From Paracoccaceae bacterium (GTDB lineage: Bacteria > Pseudomonadota > Alphaproteobacteria > Rhodobacterales > Rhodobacteraceae): a stretch of DNA of 10,924 nt. Position 1 is the stretch's first letter; every line of letters begins with the position of its first letter. Location of the stretch: the NCBI GenBank assembly GCA_007131465.1, contig SLQN01000124.1, positions 1-10,924 on the forward strand, in the 5' to 3' direction. Positions 1-4,553 of the stretch are shown one piece after another. The notes below the pieces were generated by a model. The model did no database searches. It had not been told where the DNA came from and was given only the letters and a program-made list of their open reading frames with translations. A program made the translations under genes and the position numbers.

Positions 1-1140
1 AATCTCGTGCGGCATGGTTTCTTCGCGGCCCGTGGCGGCGTTGTGGATGCACAGCGCCTCGCCTGCCGCATAGATACGGTCCAGACAATAGGTCGCGCCG
101 ACGCAGGGGCGGATATCGTCTTCGCGCCCGGCGATGATCTTGCGCACGATATGCGGGTCGGCCATATGCGCGCGGGTCATGCCGACCATGTCCAGCAGCC
201 CTGCGGCCACCGCATGGCGTGCGGTCGCCACATCAGGGATTTTCGCGGCATGGAAAGTGGGCATGCCGGTTGCGGCGCGCACCGCGCCCGCGAAATCCAG
301 ATGCGGGGCGTTCTTCATGCCCTGCACCGGGATCACATCGGTCATGGCCGGGTCGGTATGGATGCGGCCCCGGATCACATTGAGGAAATCCACCATCCCG
401 GTCGCGGCCAGGCGGCGCGAAATCTCCAGCCCCTCTACGGGGGTGATGCCGCCCGCCTCGGCCTCGTCCGCCGTATAGCGCAGCCCGACGATGAACCCTG
501 CGCCCACGCGCGCGCGGATGCCCGCCAGCACGTCGAGGAGCAGTTTCATCCGGCTGTCGAGGGTCTCGCCGCCATAAGGGCCATCCAGATCGTTGGTCAG
601 GGGTGACCAGAACTGATCGAGCAGGTGGCCATAGACCTGCAATTCGATCCCGTCCATGCCGCCCGCCTGCATCCGCTCTGCCGCATCGGCAAAATCGCTG
701 ATGATGCGTGCGATGTCCCAATCCTCGGCCAGTTTGGGAAAGGCCCGGTGCGCGGGTTCGCGGTGCCTGCTGGAGGATACCGAGGGCAGCCAGTCGCCCT
801 TGTTCCATGTCGTGCGGCGCCCCAGATGGGTGAGCTGGATCATGACCGCGCAGCCGTGGTCATGGCAGGCATCGGTCAGCGCCCGGATATGGGGCACGAC
901 CTCGTCCTTATAGGCGAGGATGTTGTTGAACACGGGCGGGCTGTCGCGCGACACAGCCGCCGACCCGGCGGTCATGGTCAGCGCCACGCCCGCTTTCGCG
1001 CGTTCGGCGTGATAGGCGACATAGCGCGCCTTGGGCATGCCATCCTCGGGATAGGCCGGTTCGTGGCTGGTGGTCATGATCCGGTTGCGCAGGCGCAGAT
1101 GCTTGAGCTGATAGGGCTGCAGAAGGGGGTCGGTCGACAT
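1..1140 (-). CDS. N-methyl amino acid demethylase, DgcA/StcD type (OYE-like flavoprotein), 5' part
   Basis: The first 380 residues of an NADH:flavin oxidoreductase/trimethylamine-dehydrogenase-type protein are visible; full-length relatives have about 680, and the missing C-terminus should be the FAD/NAD-binding half. Residues 1-335 form the FMN-binding TIM barrel, with the substrate-site stretch VYGHLLDQFWSP (169-180) followed by PYGG. C346, C352 and C364 fall where trimethylamine dehydrogenase has its 4Fe-4S ligands, with Ala349 at the second ligand position. The sequence resembles DgcA (dimethylglycine demethylation) and StcD (N-methylproline demethylase) more than TMADH. Such enzymes oxidatively demethylate a secondary or tertiary amine in the cytosol and pass the methyl carbon on as formaldehyde or methylene-THF. 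The ATG at 1140 is preceded by AAGGA (1149-1153). It is divergent from a TetR gene, and purU lies beyond. Subfamily is confident; the exact substrate is not. Confidence 0.88.
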   Translation of the reverse strand, partial: MSTDPLLQPYQLKHLRLRNRIMTTSHEPAYPEDGMPKARYVAYHAERAKAGVALTMTAGSAAVSRDSPPVFNNILAYKDEVVPHIRALTDACHDHGCAVMIQLTHLGRRTTWNKGDWLPSVSSSRHREPAHRAFPKLAEDWDIARIISDFADAAERMQAGGMDGIELQVYGHLLDQFWSPLTNDLDGPYGGETLDSRMKLLLDVLAGIRARVGAGFIVGLRYTADEAEAGGITPVEGLEISRRLAATGMVDFLNVIRGRIHTDPAMTDVIPVQGMKNAPHLDFAGAVRAATGMPTFHAAKIPDVATARHAVAAGLLDMVGMTRAHMADPHIVRKIIAGREDDIRPCVGATYCLDRIYAAGEALCIHNAATGREETMPHEI

Positions 1141-1148
1141 GGCGCGTA

Positions 1149-1153
1149 TCCTT
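1149..1153 (-). promoter_or_regulatory. ribosome binding site of the demethylase gene
   Basis: AAGGA lies 8 nt before the ATG at 1140 on the minus strand and supports that start. Confidence 0.6.
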
Positions 1154-1182
1154 CGGGGTTTGACGCAGGTTTCCGCAAAATG

Positions 1183-1219
1183 TTCACACCTGTCAAGTAA
1201 AACGTCACCCCTGTATATT
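1183..1219. promoter_or_regulatory. divergent promoter/operator region between demethylase and TetR genes
   Basis: Between the two divergent genes a direct repeat TCACACCTGT (1184-1193) / TCACCCCTGT (1205-1214) matches 9 of 10 bases at a 21-bp period, two helical turns, so both copies would face the same side. TTGACA on the minus strand (1196-1191) is a consensus -35 for the demethylase, but I see no good -10 at 17 bp. TATATT (1214-1219) is a -10 candidate for the rightward TetR gene. The repeat overlaps both elements, as expected for an autoregulating TetR repressor; that role is inferred. Confidence 0.4.
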
Positions 1220-1259
1220 TTCCTTGTGGGCCGTTTGGGAAATGCGTAGATTCCGCCGC

Positions 1260-1928
1260 ATGGAGATGCCCGACGCCCCCCTGCACGCGACCCCGAAACC
1301 CGCTGGCTGGCGCGGATCGCGCGAGCTGTGGCTGGAGGCCGCGCAAGCGGTGCTGGTCGAAAGCGGCGTTGATGGCGTGAAGATCGCGCCACTCGCGGCC
1401 CGGCTGAACATCGCGCGGACCAGTTTCTACTGGTTCTTCAAGGACCGCGAGGCGCTGCTGGATGCGCTGTTGGCCGGCTGGGAGGCGCAGAATACCGGCG
1501 CCTTCGTCACCGCCTGCGAGGGTTATGCCGAAACGATCTGCGAAGGGGTGCTGAACCTGATCGCGGTCTTCCATGACGAAGCCGCCTTCGCGCCGCAACT
1601 GGATTTCGCGGTGCGCGGCTGGGCGCATCAGTCGGATGCCGTGGCCGCGCGCGTCAATGCCGCCGATGCCCGGCGTCTGGATGCAATTCGCGCGCTGTTC
1701 ACCCGGTTCGGATACCCCGAGGAGGAAGCGGATGTCCGCGCCCGCACCGTCTATCTGACGCAGATCGGCTATATCGCGATGCAGGTGCGCGAAACCACGG
1801 CGCTGCGCATGACCCGCGTGCCCGCCTATGTGACGACCTTCTGCGGCCAGCGCCCCAATGCGGCGGAACTGGCGCGGTTTCACGCCCGCGTCGGGTTCGA
1901 TCCGGCGGCGACAGGCGCGGCGGGTTGA
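1260..1928 (+). CDS. TetR/AcrR-family transcriptional regulator
   Basis: This 222-residue protein has the TetR layout. The N-terminal helix-turn-helix is at about residues 20-70, with the recognition region near 40-62 (VKIAPLAARLNIARTSFYWFF, then KDREALLDALL). The C-terminal helical ligand domain contains the VRGWA and DARRL stretches typical of one TetR branch. The start is uncertain: TTG 1224, ATG 1242, ATG 1260 and ATG 1266 are in frame and none has a convincing ribosome site. TTG 1224 would fall at the predicted transcription start, so I chose 1260, just before the conserved region. It is divergent from the dgcA/stcD-like gene and 98 nt before purU on the same strand. It probably controls the demethylase and itself, perhaps sensing a methylated amine or metabolite. 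Ligand and target are inferences from position. Confidence 0.85.
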   Translation: MEMPDAPLHATPKPAGWRGSRELWLEAAQAVLVESGVDGVKIAPLAARLNIARTSFYWFFKDREALLDALLAGWEAQNTGAFVTACEGYAETICEGVLNLIAVFHDEAAFAPQLDFAVRGWAHQSDAVAARVNAADARRLDAIRALFTRFGYPEEEADVRARTVYLTQIGYIAMQVRETTALRMTRVPAYVTTFCGQRPNAAELARFHARVGFDPAATGAAG

Positions 1929-2026
1929 TTTCGCTTGTGCCCTTGATCCCGGCTGTGACAAGACACGCCGGAAAAATGCGGCGGGCGTGACGCGCCCCGC
2001 CAGATTGCAACCGACAGGAAGACCCC

Positions 2027-2911
2027 ATGACGCGATTTATCCTGACTGTAACCTGCGACCGGGCGCGCGGCATTGTCGCGGCGATTTCCGGCTTTCTGGC
2101 CGAACATGGCTGCAACATCACCGACAGTTCGCAATTCGATGATGTGCGCACGGGCAAGTTCTTCACCCGCGTCAGTTTCGACAGCGAGGAAGGCGTGGGG
2201 CTTGACGCCTTGACCGCCGGGTTTCAGGATATCGGCGCGCGGTTCGACATGCAGTTCGCCTTTCACGATGAGGCGACGCGCATGAAGGTGATCATCATGG
2301 TCTCGCGCTTCGGGCATTGCCTGAACGACCTTCTGTATCGCTGGCGCATCGGCGCGCTGCCGATTGATATCGTGGCCGTGATCTCGAACCACATGGATTA
2401 TCAGAAGGTCGTGGTGAACCATGACATCCCCTTCCACTGCATCCCGGTGACCAAGCAGAACAAGCCACAGGCCGAGGCCCGGATCATGGACGTGGTCGAG
2501 GAAACCGGCGCGGAACTGATCGTGCTGGCGCGCTACATGCAGGTGCTGTCGGATGCGATGTGCTCACGGATGTCGGGGCGGATCATCAATATCCACCATT
2601 CCTTTCTACCCAGCTTCAAGGGCGCGAACCCCTACAAGCAGGCCTATGAACGCGGCGTGAAGCTGATCGGCGCGACCTCGCATTATGTGACCGAGGATCT
2701 GGACGAAGGCCCGATCATCGAACAGGATATCGTGCGCGTGACGCATGCCCAGTCGCCTGCCGATTATGTCAGTTTGGGGCGCGATGTCGAAAGTCAGGTG
2801 CTTGCGCGCGCGATCCACGCGCATATCCATCGCCGCGTGTTCCTCAACGAAAACAAGACGATCATTTTCCCCGCCTCGCCCGGTTCCTTCGCCTCGGAAC
2901 GGATGGGTTAG
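2027..2911 (+). CDS. purU: formyltetrahydrofolate deformylase
   Basis: PurU hydrolyses 10-formyl-THF to formate and THF in the cytosol. The 294 residues match the family length: an N-terminal ACT domain (about 1-80) and a formyltransferase-fold catalytic domain (about 86-280). The catalytic triad of the GART-like fold is present as N188 and H190 in NIHHSFLPSF and D226 in DLDEGP, with the same 36-residue H-to-D spacing as PurN. The ATG at 2027 has AGGAAG at 2016-2021. It lies 98 nt after the TetR gene on the same strand and shares the locus with a demethylase that generates C1-THF units. This suggests a role in recycling THF and dumping methyl carbon as formate rather than only balancing purine synthesis. 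The enzyme identity is firm; the pathway link is contextual. Confidence 0.95.
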   Translation: MTRFILTVTCDRARGIVAAISGFLAEHGCNITDSSQFDDVRTGKFFTRVSFDSEEGVGLDALTAGFQDIGARFDMQFAFHDEATRMKVIIMVSRFGHCLNDLLYRWRIGALPIDIVAVISNHMDYQKVVVNHDIPFHCIPVTKQNKPQAEARIMDVVEETGAELIVLARYMQVLSDAMCSRMSGRIINIHHSFLPSFKGANPYKQAYERGVKLIGATSHYVTEDLDEGPIIEQDIVRVTHAQSPADYVSLGRDVESQVLARAIHAHIHRRVFLNENKTIIFPASPGSFASERMG

Positions 2912-2948
2912 ACGCGCCCCGCTGCACCTATAGCCACTCCCTTGCCCA

Positions 2949-3003
2949 TTCATCTTGGCAAAAAATCTTCAGAGGGTGAATTGGGCCGAAGGCTCAAGCG
3001 GGG
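2949..3003. terminator. Rhodobacteraceae-style intergenic element with stem-loop and A/T tract
   Basis: Between convergent purU and the leftward BKACE transcript, the string TCATCTTGGCAAAAAATC is followed by GAGGGTGAA and a stem-loop, TTGGGCC (2981-2987) / GGCTCAA (2991-2997), with a GAA loop. Elements of the form ATCTTGGCAAAAAT plus a G-rich hairpin recur between genes in Rhodobacteraceae, from memory. The G-T pair makes the stem complete in rightward RNA. The A-run would be a U-tract for leftward RNA, but about 15 nt from the stem, so a classical terminator is not certain. Confidence 0.4.
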
Positions 3004-3016
3004 ATCACCTGGGACC

Positions 3017-3035
3017 GTGGCCGCGGGGCGGCCGC
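3017..3035. other. GC-rich stem-loop
   Basis: GGCCGC (3019-3024) and GCGGCC (3028-3033) pair perfectly around a GGG loop; one G-T and one G-C pair extend the stem to 8 bp. It sits 105 nt after purU in a gene-free stretch and could contribute to transcript ending of purU or of the leftward operon. No T-run follows on either strand. Confidence 0.35.
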
Positions 3036-3074
3036 GAAAGCGCCGGTGATGAGCGCCCCCTTGTCTGCGCCCGC

Positions 3075-3362
3075 TCAACAACGCAGGCGCCTATCGGCCT
3101 GCGCAAACAGCCGCTGCGCCATGGGGTTGGTAGCAAGCGCCGACAGTTCCCCCTGCTGCGTCTGGCGGTCAAACTCCGCATGCTCCGGGAATTGGTGCAT
3201 CAGGGGCGTGGCGGACCCGAAAAACCGCATCACCTGCCAGACCCGTGCCAGCGCCTTTTGCGAACAGACCGTCAGCCCGGTGCAGTTTCCCGATCCATAC
3301 TGCGCACGCAGCGACGTATCGCCAGGCAGAAACGACGCGCGGTATTGAACTGGCTCGGACAT
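3075..3362 (-). pseudogene. C-terminal remnant of a PobA-like 4-hydroxybenzoate 3-monooxygenase
   Basis: This short frame (95 codons from the ATG at 3362) starts 23 nt after the BKACE stop and has coding-like base use. Its middle reads SQKALARVWQVMRFF, then PLMHQFPEHAEF, then QGELSALA. This follows the end of 4-hydroxybenzoate 3-hydroxylase, where one expects YS.KALARVWKAERFSW, a LMH.FP stretch, and an EL..L segment before the terminal ENYVGLP. The homology seems to cover only about the last 80 of roughly 390 residues. The FAD-binding parts are missing, aromatic positions such as the SWWM segment are changed, and the usual C-terminus is replaced by DRRLRC. The first 20 residues do not align. 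I read it as a decayed gene. It could instead be a small unrelated protein; the alignment is by memory. Confidence 0.55.
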
Positions 3363-3385
3363 GAAACCGCGCAAGGGCGCGGGCG

Positions 3386-4219
3386 TCATGGGGCGGACCG
3401 CAACCCCAGCATCGCGCGCGCCTCGGCCCATGTGGCGACGGGGCGTTCGTGCCTGGCGCATAGCTCCACCGTGCGCGACACGAGTGCCGCGTTCGAGGGC
3501 GCAAGCCGGTCGCGGTCCAGCCGCATATTGTCCTCTAGCCCCGTGCGGGTATGGCCGCCGCGCGCAATCGCCCAGTCATTGACGATAATCTGGTTCGGCC
3601 CGATCCCGGCGGCGCACCACAGCGCATCGGGGGCAAAGCGTGCGAGTGTCTCGATATAGAAATCGAGGATACGCGCATCCGCAATCATGGCATTCTTCAC
3701 CCCCATAACGAATTGTACATACAGGGGGCGCCTCACGCGCCCATCCTCGGCCATCTTCGCAGCCTGAATGATATGGGACAGGTCAAATGCCTCGATCTCG
3801 GGCATGACATCATGCGCCAGCATCTCGGCGGCCAGCCAGTCCACAAGATCGGGCGGGTTTTCATAGACGCGGGTCGGGAAATTGTTCGATCCGACGGACA
3901 GCGACGCCATATCGGGGCGCAAGGGCAGCATCCCCCCCCGCGCCCGACCCGCGCCCGACCGACCCCCGGTCGAGAACTGGATGATCATGCCGGGACAGTG
4001 CTTCTCCAGCCCCTCTTTCAGCCGCGCAAACCTTTCGGGGTCGGACGATGGGGTTTCATCATCATTGCGCACATGGCAATGCGCTATCGCGGCACCAGCC
4101 TCGAAGGCCGCCTGCGTGCTCTCAATCTGCTCGGCCACGGTGATGGGCACTGCGGGGTTGTTGGCCTTGGTCGGCACGGATCCGGTAATGGCGACAGCAA
4201 TGATGCAGGGGTTGGTCAT
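3386..4219 (-). CDS. BKACE-family beta-keto acid cleavage enzyme (3-keto-5-aminohexanoate cleavage-like)
   Basis: The 277-residue protein belongs to the BKACE (formerly DUF849) family: Zn-dependent TIM-barrel enzymes that condense a beta-keto acid with acetyl-CoA and cleave it to acetoacetate and a new CoA ester. The Kce-type active site is intact: H47 and H49 in AHCHVR, E229 in TGLED as third metal ligand, plus S83, E143, R225 and D230. Length is normal. ATG 4219 is preceded by AAGGA (4228-4232). Family members use different keto acids, including 3-keto-5-aminohexanoate, dehydrocarnitine and, as I recall, beta-ketoadipate. Relics of pcaG upstream and a pobA-like gene downstream favour a beta-ketoadipate-pathway origin. 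The demethylase and purU nearby would also suit dehydrocarnitine, which yields glycine betaine. Substrate is unresolved. Confidence 0.9.
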   Translation of the reverse strand: MTNPCIIAVAITGSVPTKANNPAVPITVAEQIESTQAAFEAGAAIAHCHVRNDDETPSSDPERFARLKEGLEKHCPGMIIQFSTGGRSGAGRARGGMLPLRPDMASLSVGSNNFPTRVYENPPDLVDWLAAEMLAHDVMPEIEAFDLSHIIQAAKMAEDGRVRRPLYVQFVMGVKNAMIADARILDFYIETLARFAPDALWCAAGIGPNQIIVNDWAIARGGHTRTGLEDNMRLDRDRLAPSNAALVSRTVELCARHERPVATWAEARAMLGLRSAP

Positions 4220-4227
4220 GGGCGCAG

Positions 4228-4232
4228 TCCTT
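4228..4232 (-). promoter_or_regulatory. ribosome binding site of the BKACE gene
   Basis: AAGGA, 8 nt before the ATG at 4219, decides the start against the 31-codon longer open frame, which runs through the upstream hairpin. Confidence 0.6.
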
Positions 4233-4244
4233 CTATCGTTTCCC

Positions 4245-4291
4245 GCCACGCGCGCGGAACGCGGGTGGGTGGGGCGTTTCGCGCGCGTGGC
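4245..4291. repeat. long leader hairpin, 18-bp stem with G-rich loop
   Basis: An 18-nt arm (4245-4262) and its near-complement (4274-4291) pair at 17 of 18 positions plus one G-T, around the 11-nt loop GGGTGGGTGGG on the plus strand. It lies between the pcaG remnant stop (4318) and the BKACE start, about 12 nt upstream of the ribosome site. In the leftward mRNA the stem has one A-C mismatch and a CCCACCCACCC loop. Possible roles are attenuation, mRNA processing or protection of the downstream message. No T-run follows, so it is not an ordinary terminator. Confidence 0.6.
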
Positions 4292-4317
4292 AGAGCGGGT
4301 CGCGCAGGCCATGCGCG

Positions 4318-4443
4318 TCAGATATCCAGAAAACCCGTTTCGCCCGGCCCCTGCAAGCGGATATCAAGGCGGTATCCTCCCGCCCCGGTTTTCCGCGCTT
4401 CCTGAACATCCGAAGCCCTGCCGCAGTGCCCGGAAACCCGCAT
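4318..4443 (-). pseudogene. C-terminal remnant of protocatechuate 3,4-dioxygenase alpha subunit (pcaG)
   Basis: The frame ends in GGYRLDIRLQGPGETGFLDI followed by a stop at 4318-4320. This is the characteristic PcaG C-terminus, normally YRFDI.LQG..ETVF.D(I/V). Only about the last 20-30 residues are recognisable. The ATG-started frame is 41 codons, whereas PcaG has about 200, and the stretch before ARKTG does not match. No pcaH is present. An in-frame stop at 4447-4449 closes the frame upstream. It lies about 100 nt before BKACE on the same strand, so it looks like the surviving 3' end of an operon partner. The motif is strong, but the fragment is short and recognition is from memory. Confidence 0.6.
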
Positions 4444-4444
4444 C

Positions 4445-4459
4445 TGTCATGGGATGACA
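4445..4459. promoter_or_regulatory. operator-like perfect palindrome
   Basis: TGTCAT-GGG-ATGACA is a perfect 6-bp inverted repeat around three bases, the size and form of a dimeric repressor site (TGT...ACA). It lies just downstream of TATGAT (minus strand, 4479-4474), a -10-like element with only a poor -35 (TGGGCG). From that promoter the palindrome would sit at about +8 to +22 of a leftward transcript toward BKACE. The function is inferred. Confidence 0.35.
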
Positions 4460-4473
4460 CAGCGGCAAAACAA

Positions 4474-4502
4474 ATCATATCCTTGCATCTCGCCCTCGCC
4501 CA
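4474..4502 (-). promoter_or_regulatory. weak candidate promoter for the leftward BKACE transcript
   Basis: TATGAT at 4479-4474 matches 5 of 6 bases of the -10 consensus; TGGGCG sits 17 bp upstream as a poor -35. It lies after the kinase stop (4554) and before the operator-like palindrome. This is the only promoter-like sequence I could find in the 100-nt gap between the kinase and the pcaG remnant. Confidence 0.25.
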
Positions 4503-4553
4503 TACCCCTGCTGGCCTCTGGATGGCGCGTCCCCTTTCCTGTCGCCACCGGTA

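Noticed and set aside
233..808. Minus-strand 191-codon frame inside the demethylase gene
   Set aside because: It is out of frame with the demethylase, whose own frame is continuous from 1140 to the window edge and matches the family throughout.
1074..1961. Minus-strand open frame covering the TetR gene
   Set aside because: Composition is Arg/Gly/His-rich, typical of a shadow frame; it overlaps both the TetR gene and the demethylase start and shows no domain.
1929..2026. GC-rich inverted repeat (around 1979-2001) before purU, considered as a terminator or folate/glycine riboswitch
   Set aside because: The stem is broken and short, there is no T-run, and the 98-nt gap lacks a recognisable conserved riboswitch core.
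2955..4405. Plus-strand open frames (2955-3659 and 3551-4405) opposite BKACE and its neighbours
   Set aside because: The minus strand carries the intact BKACE active-site motifs; the plus-strand translations show no family features.
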